Below, piece after piece: positions 17,807 through 27,596 of a stretch of 64,000 bases of DNA. Origin of the DNA: CAZSDU01 sp963662525 (lineage in GTDB: Bacteria > Bacteroidota > Bacteroidia > Bacteroidales > FEN-979); the NCBI GenBank assembly GCA_963662525.1, contig OY759717.1:744001-808000 (forward strand). The letters are read 5' to 3'. Positions within the stretch are counted from its first letter, which is position 1. Each line of letters begins with the position of its first letter. The notes beneath the pieces were generated by a model that worked only from the letters and a program-made list of their open reading frames with translations, was not told where the DNA came from and did not search any database. The position numbers and the translations under genes were made by a program.

Positions 17807-20644
17807 ATGAAAACACAGTTTACTCATTTCTTGCGGCTCAGGGGAATTTTTCTGCTTCTGTTCTTCATGGCAGGTCTAATTGCAAGCGCACAGCTTGTCC
17901 CTGAGTATATGTACTATAAATTTGATGCTGCCGGCAACCAGCAGAATTTTGCAAGCGCTCCGGTTGGAAACAATCCTGCTACCCTTACCGGTTTAACAAT
18001 TGGTGGAACCGGGCAGTTCGGGACTGCTTTGCAGGGTAATGCCACTGGAAGTAACTACCTTAATACCGGATGGATAACTTCATTGCCATCTACCGGATGG
18101 ACGATATCCATGTGGGTTAATAATGTCTCGGACGGAGGCGGAGATGCCCAATATTTATTCGGAGATAACACTGCTACATCCTTCAGGTGTTTTGCCGATG
18201 GTGTTGCTCTGCCAAATAACCTTATCCTCAGGGGTGGAGGTTTGACCGATATTACTGTTACAGGGATCGCTCCCGGAGCTCATGTTGTAACTTTTGTTTA
18301 TACTGGTACGTCAATGAAGTGGTTTAGAGATGGCGTTCTCGGAGGAACCGTTGCTCAGCCCACAGTTACTATTACTGGTACAGGACCGTTTACCGTTGGT
18401 TCCTATTCAACTTCTATCGGGATGCCTGTTGGGGGCCTGATGGATGAATTCCGTTTGTATAATCGCCCTCTTTCCGATGCAGAAGTTGCTGCAACCTGGG
18501 ATAAACAACTTCCCGTTGGTGGCCCCCCGATCGTGGTCACTACAGCTGCAACCGCTGTTACCAGCAGCACTGCCACACTGAACGGAACCGTGGATGCCAA
18601 TAATGCATCTACTACCGTGACTTTTGAATATGGACTTGATTTATCCTATGGAACTACGGTTGCCGGAGTTCCGGGAACGGTCACTGGAAATACAGTCACC
18701 CCGGTTTCTGCCGGCATTACCGGCTTGCTTCCCGGCACTACTTATCATTACAGGGTCAAAGGCGTTAATTCCTTTGGTTCTTCCAATGGTCTTGATATGA
18801 CATTTACCACCGCCGCTATACTCCCTGTCGTAGTAACCACCGCCGCAACCGGTATTAACAGCACAGGAGCCACCCTGAACGGAACTGTCAATGCAGGCGG
18901 AGCTTCTACAACAGTGACCTTCGAATATGGACCCACCATTACATACGGAACAACAGTACCCGGAGTTCCCGGAACCGTGAATGGTAATACTACCACCCCG
19001 GTCAGTGCAACAATCGGAGGTCTGATCATTAACACTACTTACCATTACAGGGTGAAAGGAGTAAACAGTGTGGGTACGGCCAATGGAAACGATATGACCT
19101 TCGTGACCACAAGTTGTCCTCCTCCAGGTGCAGCAGGAGCGATTTCAGGATCGGGAAGTGCGTGTGCAAATAGTGTTGGCAACCTGTATTCCGTGCCAGC
19201 GATTTCAGGTGCCACTGGTTATACCTGGACACTTCCGGCCGGATCAATTATTACAGCCGGTAGTAATACCAACAGCATTACCGTCACTTTTGGAACCACC
19301 TCAGGAACGATTTCCGTTTATGGAACAAACACCTGCGGAAGCGGACTCCCATCATCTTTGCCAGTGACCATTAATCCAGCCCCTGTACCGACCATCAGCG
19401 GGGTAAACAATTTATGCCTGAATTCAGGCACTTATTATTATTCAACCCAGACCGGTAAGAATAATTATGTCTGGACCATTTCAGCAGGCGGTACCATCGT
19501 TGCAGGACAGGGAACGTCACAGATAGAGGTTAACTGGAATGCGGCAGGAGCTCAGCTCATCGGCGTCAATTACGCCAACCCAAATGGATGCTCAGCCGGA
19601 ACTCCGACGATATTTCCCGTTACTGTTGCCGGTATGCCCGGAACTGCCGGAAGTATCAGCGGCACATCCAATGTTTGTTTCGGATCTACCGGTGTGGCAT
19701 ACTCTGTTGCGGCTATCGATAATGCACAGTCATACGTCTGGAACCTTCCTGCCGGTGCAACCATTGCAACAGGATTCGGAACCAACAACATTACTGTGAA
19801 TTTTGCCACCAATGCCTCTTCAGGCAATATCACCGTTTATGGGAACAGTCTTTGCGGAAACGGACCTTTATCTCCTGCATACTATGTTCTGGTGACCAAT
19901 CTGCCTGGAACACCCCTGGCTATTATCGGCCCAACCTCTGTGTGCGAAGCTGAAACCGGAGTTCCTTTCTCAGTTCCACCGATCACCGAAGCCACCGGTT
20001 ACAACTGGACCCTGCCTGCAGGCGCTACCATAGCCTCCGGATACAATACCGAAAGCATCACCGTTGATTTCGCCATGGGCGCCTCTTCTGGACCCATTGC
20101 CGTGAATGGAACGAACTTCTGTGGCAGCGGTCCCGTTTCTGCTAACCTGGAGGTTACCGTTATTGACAAACCCGATGCACCCGTTATCACATTGACCGGA
20201 GAAATGCTTTCCAGTGATGCACCCCTGGGAAACCAATGGTATTATAACGGTGTTCCCATTACCGGAGGAACGGCTCAAACCGAGCCCGTGCTTTATTCGG
20301 GTTGGTACTGGGATGTGGTAACCATTGACGGTTGCAGTTCCGATACCTCCAACAACATCTATTACATCGTTACCGGAATCGAAAATCCTCAGGCATCCAA
20401 TCTGAGCATTGTTCCTGTACCCAATAATGGTTACTTCAAGATCTCCGTACTTTATCCCGTTGAACAATCTTTCAGCATCAGGATCTATAACCAGATTGGC
20501 GTTGCAGTTTACGAATCTCTGGACAACAGGGTGAAAGGTCTGTTTGAAAAGAATATTGATCTCAGACCCGTCCCCGCCGGCATCTATACTGTAGTGCTGC
20601 AATCTGCAGATTACAGGCTTGTAAGAAAAATCATTATAAATTAG
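17807..20644 (+). CDS. T9SS-secreted surface protein with LamG-like domain (945 aa)
   Basis: A signal peptide (1-28, ending IASAQ) is followed by a LamG/concanavalin-like domain (about 30-235). Its typical features are YYKFDAAG, WTISMWVN, WFRDGVLGG and the closing MDEFRLYNRPLSDAEV. Then come two Fn3-like modules (about 238-437), four PKD-like modules, the WYYNG/GWYWDVV module and a T9SS sorting domain (VPVPNNGYF to KIIIN). LamG-like domains often bind glycans, so a surface lectin or adhesin is a reasonable inference. The C-terminal third is shared nearly base for base with the preceding gene. Confidence 0.87.
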   Translation: MKTQFTHFLRLRGIFLLLFFMAGLIASAQLVPEYMYYKFDAAGNQQNFASAPVGNNPATLTGLTIGGTGQFGTALQGNATGSNYLNTGWITSLPSTGWTISMWVNNVSDGGGDAQYLFGDNTATSFRCFADGVALPNNLILRGGGLTDITVTGIAPGAHVVTFVYTGTSMKWFRDGVLGGTVAQPTVTITGTGPFTVGSYSTSIGMPVGGLMDEFRLYNRPLSDAEVAATWDKQLPVGGPPIVVTTAATAVTSSTATLNGTVDANNASTTVTFEYGLDLSYGTTVAGVPGTVTGNTVTPVSAGITGLLPGTTYHYRVKGVNSFGSSNGLDMTFTTAAILPVVVTTAATGINSTGATLNGTVNAGGASTTVTFEYGPTITYGTTVPGVPGTVNGNTTTPVSATIGGLIINTTYHYRVKGVNSVGTANGNDMTFVTTSCPPPGAAGAISGSGSACANSVGNLYSVPAISGATGYTWTLPAGSIITAGSNTNSITVTFGTTSGTISVYGTNTCGSGLPSSLPVTINPAPVPTISGVNNLCLNSGTYYYSTQTGKNNYVWTISAGGTIVAGQGTSQIEVNWNAAGAQLIGVNYANPNGCSAGTPTIFPVTVAGMPGTAGSISGTSNVCFGSTGVAYSVAAIDNAQSYVWNLPAGATIATGFGTNNITVNFATNASSGNITVYGNSLCGNGPLSPAYYVLVTNLPGTPLAIIGPTSVCEAETGVPFSVPPITEATGYNWTLPAGATIASGYNTESITVDFAMGASSGPIAVNGTNFCGSGPVSANLEVTVIDKPDAPVITLTGEMLSSDAPLGNQWYYNGVPITGGTAQTEPVLYSGWYWDVVTIDGCSSDTSNNIYYIVTGIENPQASNLSIVPVPNNGYFKISVLYPVEQSFSIRIYNQIGVAVYESLDNRVKGLFEKNIDLRPVPAGIYTVVLQSADYRLVRKIIIN

Positions 20645-20707
20645 TCTCCTGACACAAGATCCTGGATACAGGATGAAAGCCTCCCGGTTGACCGGGGGGC
20701 TTTTTTG
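19657..20707 (+). repeat. Near-identical direct repeat, copy 2
   Basis: Second copy of the 1-kb block at 16650-17700, including the terminator. See that entry for extent and the internal diverged island (here about 20389-20467). Confidence 0.85.
20677..20706 (+). terminator. Rho-independent terminator
   Basis: Same hairpin as at 17670-17700 (AAGCCTCCCGG / CCGGGGGGCTT, loop TTGA) with a T run. Confidence 0.88.
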
Positions 20708-20740
20708 TTGACAACAACTGATAACTCCTTAACCCGGGAC

Positions 20741-20772
20741 TTGACAGCATAGACATTTTCATAGTATTTTTG
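20741..20772 (+). promoter_or_regulatory. Bacteroidota-type promoter
   Basis: TTG at 20741-20743, a 21-base spacer and TATTTTTG at 20765-20772, lying 25 bases before the ATG of the fourth surface protein gene. It sits directly after the terminator of the third gene, so this gene is likely transcribed on its own or together with the metalloprotease gene after it. Confidence 0.55.
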
Positions 20773-20797
20773 AAGGTTAAGTTATGAAATAACAACC

Positions 20798-23700
20798 ATG
20801 AGAAAAATATTTTCCTTCTTTGTAACTCTTGCCCTGTTCCCTATATTGCTTAACGCACAAGGTGTATATGTATATCATAATGTGACACGGGAAACAGGCA
20901 TAACCTATAACTCCATCAATGCTACCGGAAGTTCCATCAGTTCCTGGAGAGCCGGAGGTGGTACAGGCGATAACCGTAGTTTTCAAATCCCCATCGGATT
21001 TACATTTAATTATCTTGGTGTGGCCTATACCCAGGTAAGCGTTTCCACCAATGGATTTATTGATTTATCATCCAGTACAGCTGCGGGCTACGACAATATG
21101 CCTTATGGTTACGACAATTCCTCGTTCTCAATGCCTGCACCCAGCGGTACTTTGCTGGCTATTGCCCCTTTTTATGAAGACCTCATGTGTACCTATGGCT
21201 CCACCTTGCAAAACAGCATGAAATTCCTGACGAGCGGGACAACAGGAAATAAAATTTTTACGATTGAATGGATCAATATGACTTTCCCCAACTCTTTTAA
21301 CGATAAGGTGAATTTCCAGGTTAAATTATACGAAGCCAGCAGTATCATTGAATTTGTTTACGGGACAATGACTCAGCCCAGCAATACAACCCCGAGTTAT
21401 ACCTGCGGGATCAATGCCGATAGCATCAGCTCAGTGCCGGCGACAAGCCAGCTTTTATGCCAGCAAACTGCCAACAGCACTACCTTTAACAATACTCCAC
21501 AGAACAGTCTCAGTACGGTGCCTGCTTCCAATACTAAACTGACATTAAATGGTTGTATCCTTCCGGCCCCGGCAGGTACTATGACCGGTCCATCCGATGT
21601 CTGTGAAAACAGCAGTGGGATCATCTATTCTGTCCCGGCCATTGCCAATGCCAGTACCTACAACTGGTCCATGCCTGCAGGTTTTACCATTACTGCAGGT
21701 TCTGGCACACGGACAATAACCGTAAGTATAGCGGACAATGCAGTTTCCGGCCAGGTCAGCGTGTCAGGAACCAATTCCTGTGGAACTGGAAACCCCGGGG
21801 TTAAACAAATAACTGTTAACCAACGGCCTTCCCCAACCATCAGCGGACCAATCACCCCCTGTTCAGGAACAACAGGGCATACATATACCACCCAAAGCGG
21901 TATGGGAAGCTACGTATGGACTATTTCTACAGGAGGAACCATTGTGAGCGGCAATGGAACTTCCTTTATAACTGTTACATGGAATACCCCCGGATCACAA
22001 TCTGTCAGTGTCAATTACCAGAATTCCGGAGGATGTGCCGCAACCACTGCGACTACTTACCCTGTTACTGTTAACCCCCGGCCAACAGTGACAGTAAGCG
22101 GACCCAACTCGGTATGCATAAATTCCACAGGAAATGTTTATACCACTCAGTCGGGGATGACGAATTACCAATGGGCAGTTTCTGCCGGAGGAACCATCAC
22201 CTCTGGAGGTACTAGTACAAGCCCAACGGTCACTGTAACATGGAATAATATTGGAGCTCAATCTGTTAGCGTGAATTATGCCAATTCTGATGGTTGTTCC
22301 GGAACGACCGCAGGAGTGCAAAACGTGACGGTGAACCCCCTGCCTGTTCCAACGATAGGTGGTCCGGCTTCAGTGTGTGTCAACTCCACAGGGAATATCT
22401 ATACAACCCAGTCAGGAATGACGAATTACCTCTGGACTGTCTCCTCAGGAGGCACCATTGTTGGCGCCAATAACCAAAGCACTGTTAATATCACATGGAA
22501 TGCAACAGGAGCCCAGAGTGTAAGCGTTACCTATAAAAACGCCAGTGGCTGTACAGCTGCCACCCCAACCGTTTACCCGGTCACCGTTAATGCACGACCG
22601 AGCCCGACCATTACAGGGCCGGTTACGGTATGCGCAGGCACTTCCGGACATATTTATACCACACAAACGGGAATGACGAATTATCAGTGGTCTTTAACCC
22701 CGGGAGGAACCATAATGTCGGGGCAGGGAACAGCTTCCATTACTGTTTCCTGGAATGCAGGTGGAGCACAGACTGTCTATGTAAATTATTCAAATACCAA
22801 TAACTGTAATGCGGTTTCTGCAACATCTTACCCCGTAACAGTGAACCCGGCTCCTGTAGCCGTCATCAGTGGCCCTTTCTCAGTATGTGTGAATTCAACG
22901 GGGAATATTTATTCTACTCAAAGCGGGATGACCAACTACCAATGGGCCGTATCTTCAGGAGGAACTAAAACAGGCGGTGGAACCACTACCAGTAATACGG
23001 TAACAGTACGCTGGGATTCTGTCGGCGCCCGTTCGGTCAGCGTTGGATATACCAATGCTGGCGGATGCAGCTCCATCTCTCCCACCTCCTACCCTGTTAC
23101 TGTCAACCCCTTGCCTAATCCGGTCATTACTGGTCCTGATTCGGTATGTGTGGGAACTTCAGGGCATATATATACCACCCAAACCGGGATGAGCAACTAT
23201 ACCTGGACCATCTCAGCCGGTGGAACGATCACAGCCGGTGCCGGAACCGCTTCCATTACCGTCAGCTGGACCACTGCAGGTACCAGGAATGTTAGCGTTA
23301 ACTATACCAATGGTAATGGGTGTACTGCCACAACTGCTTCTGTGTATAATGTTCTGGTTGTTCCGCTTCCCGTTCCCGTGATCAATGGTTCTGCATTCGG
23401 GTGCCTGGGTACTACCGGAAACATATACTCCACCTCTCCCGGAATGAGTAATTACATCTGGACCATTTCTTCCGGGGGAACTATCAATGCCGGCGCCGGA
23501 ACCGATTCCATCACGGTTTCCTGGACAGCCCAGGGTGCACAGACCATTACACTGAGCTACACAAATGCCACTGGGTGTAATACTGCCACACCCACGGTAA
23601 AGAATATTACGGTTGCCCCGCTTCCAGTTCCAACAATCTCTGGCGCTACGACTCCCTGTGCCAATTCGGGAAGTTATGGCTACGCAACAGAAAGCGGTAT

Positions 23701-24619
23701 GAGTGATTATACCTGGACGATTACTTCAGGCGGGATTATCACCAGCGGACAAGGTACTCATCAGATCCAGGTCAGCTGGTTCGGGACAGGATCACAAGTG
23801 ATTACAGTCACTTATATCAGTGCACAAGGTTGTATTCCTGCATCCCCAACGAGTCTGAACATTAACCTTGATCCCATTCCTGTCCCCGCTGGTCCTGTAA
23901 GCGGAACTTCCGCATTTTGCGGCCCTGCCAGCAATGTCTCTTATGCAGTCGACCCCATAACATATGCCAATACCTATATCTGGAACCTTCCCCAGGGTGC
24001 CACGGTTGTTTCAGGCGATGGAACCAATATGATTACCGTTGATTATGCCGCCAACGCTTCTTCAGGAAATATCACAGTATCCGGGCATAATAACTGTGGA
24101 AATGGAATTCCCTCTCCTCCATTTCCTGTCCTTTTCACTCCCATTCCCCCAACACCCGAAATTACCCGCGAAGGGGACCTGCTGATTTCCAGCGTGGCCG
24201 ACAGCAACCAATGGTACTATAACGATATCTTGCTTGATGGCGAGCGCTCCATGTATTTATTCGCTTTCGATACAGGGTATTACTGGAGCCAGGTTTCTGT
24301 GAACGGATGCTTGTCCGACACTTCTTACCATTTCTATGTAGATGTGATCACCAACAACCCGGAACCACAGAAAGAAAATCTGATGGTTTATCCTGTCCCC
24401 AATAACGGACTGTTTACCATCAAGCCGGGCAGCATGAATGGAGATACCTTTGATGTTATGGCATACAACAGCCTGGGAATTCTTATATACACAGAAAAAA
24501 ATCCGGATGTAACCCGCGAAATCATGGTCGACCTGAGACCCGTCCCGGATGGAATCTACATGATCATTCTGAAGAATAACGGAAACAGGATGATCCGGAA
24601 AATCGTAGTGAAGAAATAA
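20798..24619 (+). CDS. T9SS-secreted surface protein with tandem PKD-like array (1273 aa)
   Basis: A signal peptide (1-21, ending LNAQ) is followed by an N-terminal beta-sandwich (about 22-250) resembling that of the giant protein. One PKD-like module of the NAxxYxWxxPxG type comes next. Eight tandem modules of about 85 residues then follow, each with a TTQ/TESGMxNYxWTIS core and two cysteines (SVC and GC), and after them another module of the first type. The protein ends with a WYYND module and a sorting domain starting YPVPNNGLF. A rigid, disulfide-stabilised stalk is inferred. Only 26 bases and no terminator separate it from the metalloprotease gene, so the two may share a transcript. Confidence 0.86.
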   Translation: MRKIFSFFVTLALFPILLNAQGVYVYHNVTRETGITYNSINATGSSISSWRAGGGTGDNRSFQIPIGFTFNYLGVAYTQVSVSTNGFIDLSSSTAAGYDNMPYGYDNSSFSMPAPSGTLLAIAPFYEDLMCTYGSTLQNSMKFLTSGTTGNKIFTIEWINMTFPNSFNDKVNFQVKLYEASSIIEFVYGTMTQPSNTTPSYTCGINADSISSVPATSQLLCQQTANSTTFNNTPQNSLSTVPASNTKLTLNGCILPAPAGTMTGPSDVCENSSGIIYSVPAIANASTYNWSMPAGFTITAGSGTRTITVSIADNAVSGQVSVSGTNSCGTGNPGVKQITVNQRPSPTISGPITPCSGTTGHTYTTQSGMGSYVWTISTGGTIVSGNGTSFITVTWNTPGSQSVSVNYQNSGGCAATTATTYPVTVNPRPTVTVSGPNSVCINSTGNVYTTQSGMTNYQWAVSAGGTITSGGTSTSPTVTVTWNNIGAQSVSVNYANSDGCSGTTAGVQNVTVNPLPVPTIGGPASVCVNSTGNIYTTQSGMTNYLWTVSSGGTIVGANNQSTVNITWNATGAQSVSVTYKNASGCTAATPTVYPVTVNARPSPTITGPVTVCAGTSGHIYTTQTGMTNYQWSLTPGGTIMSGQGTASITVSWNAGGAQTVYVNYSNTNNCNAVSATSYPVTVNPAPVAVISGPFSVCVNSTGNIYSTQSGMTNYQWAVSSGGTKTGGGTTTSNTVTVRWDSVGARSVSVGYTNAGGCSSISPTSYPVTVNPLPNPVITGPDSVCVGTSGHIYTTQTGMSNYTWTISAGGTITAGAGTASITVSWTTAGTRNVSVNYTNGNGCTATTASVYNVLVVPLPVPVINGSAFGCLGTTGNIYSTSPGMSNYIWTISSGGTINAGAGTDSITVSWTAQGAQTITLSYTNATGCNTATPTVKNITVAPLPVPTISGATTPCANSGSYGYATESGMSDYTWTITSGGIITSGQGTHQIQVSWFGTGSQVITVTYISAQGCIPASPTSLNINLDPIPVPAGPVSGTSAFCGPASNVSYAVDPITYANTYIWNLPQGATVVSGDGTNMITVDYAANASSGNITVSGHNNCGNGIPSPPFPVLFTPIPPTPEITREGDLLISSVADSNQWYYNDILLDGERSMYLFAFDTGYYWSQVSVNGCLSDTSYHFYVDVITNNPEPQKENLMVYPVPNNGLFTIKPGSMNGDTFDVMAYNSLGILIYTEKNPDVTREIMVDLRPVPDGIYMIILKNNGNRMIRKIVVKK
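21830..23880 (+). repeat. Eight tandem ~255-base coding repeats
   Basis: Each unit encodes an ~85-residue PKD-like module with the pattern GTTGHIYTTQTGMxNYxW ... GGTI ... GC ... YPVTVNP. The modules are recognisably related but diverged, so this is an old array rather than a fresh slippage product. Confidence 0.85.
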
Positions 24620-24645
24620 TTACAGATATTGGATATCAAACATTA

Positions 24646-27549
24646 GTGATTAAAAAATCTTTCGTTCTCATTTCTTTTATCGTTTTTCTTCCCCATATTG
24701 GTTTTTCGCAGTATTTTTCTACCGGACAGGATCCGGCTTCACTTCGCTGGAGACAGATCAGAACAGCGAAGTACCAGCTGATCTACCCTGAACCCTTTGA
24801 GAAAAAAGCACAGTACCTGGCAAACATCATGGAATTGGTATGCCATCATGAAACCCAATCACTGAAAGCCAAGGTCACACGCATACCAATCATCCTGCAT
24901 ACACAATCGGCTTCTTCGAATGGTGTTACAGTCTGGGCGCCGAAACGCATTGAACTTTATCCCTGCCACCCTCAACAAACTTATGCTGAAGAATGGCTGG
25001 AACAACTGGTTATTCATGAGTACAGGCATGCAGTGCAGATCAGCAAAATGAACCAGGGTTTTACTAAAGTCATGTATTATATTTTCGGAGAACAAATTAC
25101 CGGTGGCATTCTCGGACTATTTATCCCTCCCTGGTTTCTTGAAGGTGATGCAACAGTATCTGAAACCGCCTTAAGCAAGACCGGGCGCGGACGTTCTGCA
25201 CTTTTTGAAAGTTACCTTCGTGCCCAGGTCATCGAAAAAGGAATTTACTCTTACGATAAAGCTGTTTTAGGTTCCTACCGCACTTATACCCCCGATGCTT
25301 ACGCCCTGGGATATTTCCTTGTTGGACAAACCAGAAAAAAATATGGCAGAGATGTCTGGAATAAACCACTGGATTATGCTGCTAAATATCCTTTTATGGT
25401 GGTTCCTTTTGCAGCCGGGATTAAACGGAATACAGGATTATCAAAAGTGAAATTATATAAGCAGTGCCTGGCTGAACTCGACAGCGCATGGAAGCAGCAA
25501 TTAAATGATTCTCCCCATTCCAGTCCAAGATATATTACCCAACGGAATCCAAAGAATTTTACCACGTACACCCATCCATTATTCCTGAATGATTCCACGA
25601 TACTGGCGGATAAATCAAGCATGGATGATATCGATCGTTTCGTCCTTATCAACCGTAAAACAGGAAAAGAAAAGGTGCTGCTAACTCCCGGTTTTCATAT
25701 CAGCGGAACGACATCAATTTCTGGAAACCATATCGTTTGGGCAGAGTCTGAACCCGATCCACGCTGGCAAAACAGGGATTATGCAGAAATTAAAATTTAC
25801 GATTTCGAGACCGGGAAAATTAAAGAACTCACCCATAAAAGCCGGTATTTTTCTCCCATCCTTTCGCCTGACGGTACAAAGATAGTTGCCGTGCATGTAT
25901 CGACAGAAAACCAATGTTACATTACTGTGCTTGAAGTCCATTCAGGAAAAATCCTGAAAGAATACCCGATAGCAAAATATGCCCAGGCAATCACCCCAAA
26001 CTGGTCGATGGATGGAAATCAAATCCTTTTCACCCTGCAAACAGAAAAAGGGCAAACGATCTCGATACTGAACCTGAGAACAGGTCTGGTTAAAAACCTT
26101 CTTCCTTTTGGTTATAATGAATTTTCCGGTCCTTCATTTTTCTTTAAACAGTATATTATTTACAGCATTGATCTTGCAGGCACAGAAAACCTTTTTGCAT
26201 TTGATACGATCTCTGGAAAACAATATCAGGTAACAACCGGAAGATTCGCTTCTGCTGATCCTGATTTTTCTCTGGATAAATCCATGATGATTTATTCTGA
26301 TTATACTTCTGACGGAGTTATGGTTGCAGAAATACCCATTGATACAACAACCTGGATCCCTTTTGAAAAAGTCAGGGATCATTCTGTTAAACTATATGAG
26401 GTGTTGGCCAAACAGGAGAATACTGATATCCAGGACAGTATTCTGCATTATGGAATCTATAAAATGAATCAGACCGATGAATATGATCTTGTGAAAGACT
26501 CCATTAAAGGAAGAATATTCCCTTCGGAAAAATATTCAAAGTTCACTCACCTCTTTAACCCCCATAGCTGGGCTCCTTTATCCTTTGATGTTAATAACCT
26601 TAATGTCCATCCAGGCATTTCTGCCCTATCGCAGAATGTGATGAGCACAACATTCGCCGGAGCTGGTTATGAATACGATATCAATGAACAAACAGGGAAA
26701 TTCTACGCCAATCTGAGCTATCAGGGATGGTATCCTGTACTTGACTTTGGCTTCGAGATAGGCAATCGCGCTGGATACGCCAGGTATCAGGGAATCAATG
26801 AACTTATCCGGTTTACCTGGCAGGAAACTAATCTCAAAGCCCATATCAGCATTCCCTGGAATTTCTCTCACGGGAAATTCTACCGTTACCTTACTCCTTA
26901 CTTTGGGACTACACTCATCAATATCAGGCACCTCTCCTCAACACCATCTCAATTTACTCAAGGCTTTATCCCAACCCTCGATTACCGGATTTATGCAATC
27001 CAATACCTGAAATCGACGCAAAAAGACCTGTATCCAAAATGGGGTCAGTCGCTGGAACTTAATTACAGGCATACTCCTTTTTCAGAAAATGATATGGGCT
27101 CTGTTTTTTCAGCCGAAGTAAATTTTTACTTCCCTGGGATATTCAGGCATCATGGATTATGGTGCTACGGAGGATACCAGCAAAGGAATGAGGGAGACAC
27201 TTTAAATTATTCCTTTTCAAACCTGATCAGCTATCCCAGAGGATATACGGGGGCTTATGATGATCATTTGTTAAGTTTAAGCTTCAATTATAAATTTCCT
27301 CTTTTCTATCCCGATTTCAGCCTTGGCTCAGTTTTTTACTTCAAGCGGTTTAAGCTTAACCTTTTCTATGACTGGGCGCAGGGCCAGGACAAGAAGGTAA
27401 TCAATATATATGAAACTTGTGGAGGAGAACTCACTGCCGATCTTCATATTCTCCGATTCATTTACCCGTTTGAACTGGGAGTAAGATCTATGTTTTTCCC
27501 ATTAAGCAGCAGTTGGGGCTGGGAATTTCTCTACTCTGTTTCCTTCTAA
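24646..27549 (+). CDS. Metalloprotease / TolB-like propeller / outer-membrane barrel fusion
   Basis: The 967-residue protein starts at a GTG (24646) and has a signal peptide (1-21, ending GFSQ). Residues about 30-290 contain the zinc motif HEYRH (H124, E125, H128) with a candidate third ligand E166 in WFLEGDA, as in gluzincin peptidases. Residues about 300-590 form WD40/TolB-like blades (for example SPILSPDGTKIVAVH and TPNWSMDGNQILF). The region from about 640 to the end has alternating aromatic beta-strands and ends in phenylalanine, as outer-membrane barrels do. A barrel-anchored surface or periplasmic protease is inferred. It follows the tandem-repeat surface protein by 26 bases, so it might process or anchor such proteins. 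Substrate unknown. Confidence 0.72.
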   Translation: MIKKSFVLISFIVFLPHIGFSQYFSTGQDPASLRWRQIRTAKYQLIYPEPFEKKAQYLANIMELVCHHETQSLKAKVTRIPIILHTQSASSNGVTVWAPKRIELYPCHPQQTYAEEWLEQLVIHEYRHAVQISKMNQGFTKVMYYIFGEQITGGILGLFIPPWFLEGDATVSETALSKTGRGRSALFESYLRAQVIEKGIYSYDKAVLGSYRTYTPDAYALGYFLVGQTRKKYGRDVWNKPLDYAAKYPFMVVPFAAGIKRNTGLSKVKLYKQCLAELDSAWKQQLNDSPHSSPRYITQRNPKNFTTYTHPLFLNDSTILADKSSMDDIDRFVLINRKTGKEKVLLTPGFHISGTTSISGNHIVWAESEPDPRWQNRDYAEIKIYDFETGKIKELTHKSRYFSPILSPDGTKIVAVHVSTENQCYITVLEVHSGKILKEYPIAKYAQAITPNWSMDGNQILFTLQTEKGQTISILNLRTGLVKNLLPFGYNEFSGPSFFFKQYIIYSIDLAGTENLFAFDTISGKQYQVTTGRFASADPDFSLDKSMMIYSDYTSDGVMVAEIPIDTTTWIPFEKVRDHSVKLYEVLAKQENTDIQDSILHYGIYKMNQTDEYDLVKDSIKGRIFPSEKYSKFTHLFNPHSWAPLSFDVNNLNVHPGISALSQNVMSTTFAGAGYEYDINEQTGKFYANLSYQGWYPVLDFGFEIGNRAGYARYQGINELIRFTWQETNLKAHISIPWNFSHGKFYRYLTPYFGTTLINIRHLSSTPSQFTQGFIPTLDYRIYAIQYLKSTQKDLYPKWGQSLELNYRHTPFSENDMGSVFSAEVNFYFPGIFRHHGLWCYGGYQQRNEGDTLNYSFSNLISYPRGYTGAYDDHLLSLSFNYKFPLFYPDFSLGSVFYFKRFKLNLFYDWAQGQDKKVINIYETCGGELTADLHILRFIYPFELGVRSMFFPLSSSWGWEFLYSVSF

Positions 27550-27553
27550 AACT

Positions 27554-27595
27554 GCCCCCCCTCCCTACTCGTATGGAGGGGGCCGGGGGGTGGGT
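27554..27595. other. GC-rich imperfect palindrome between convergent genes
   Basis: C-rich CCCCCCTCCCTAC and G-rich GTATGGAGGGGGCC arms meet around a TC centre, followed by GGGGGGTGGG. It fills the 47-base gap between the stops of the barrel protease and xth. It could end transcription from both sides, but there is no T run. Confidence 0.5.
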
Positions 27596-27596
27596 C

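Noticed and set aside
21830..23880. Regular ~255-base repeats that could suggest a CRISPR or satellite array
   Set aside because: Units are long, protein-coding in one frame with conserved cysteines, and have no constant repeat/spacer pattern.
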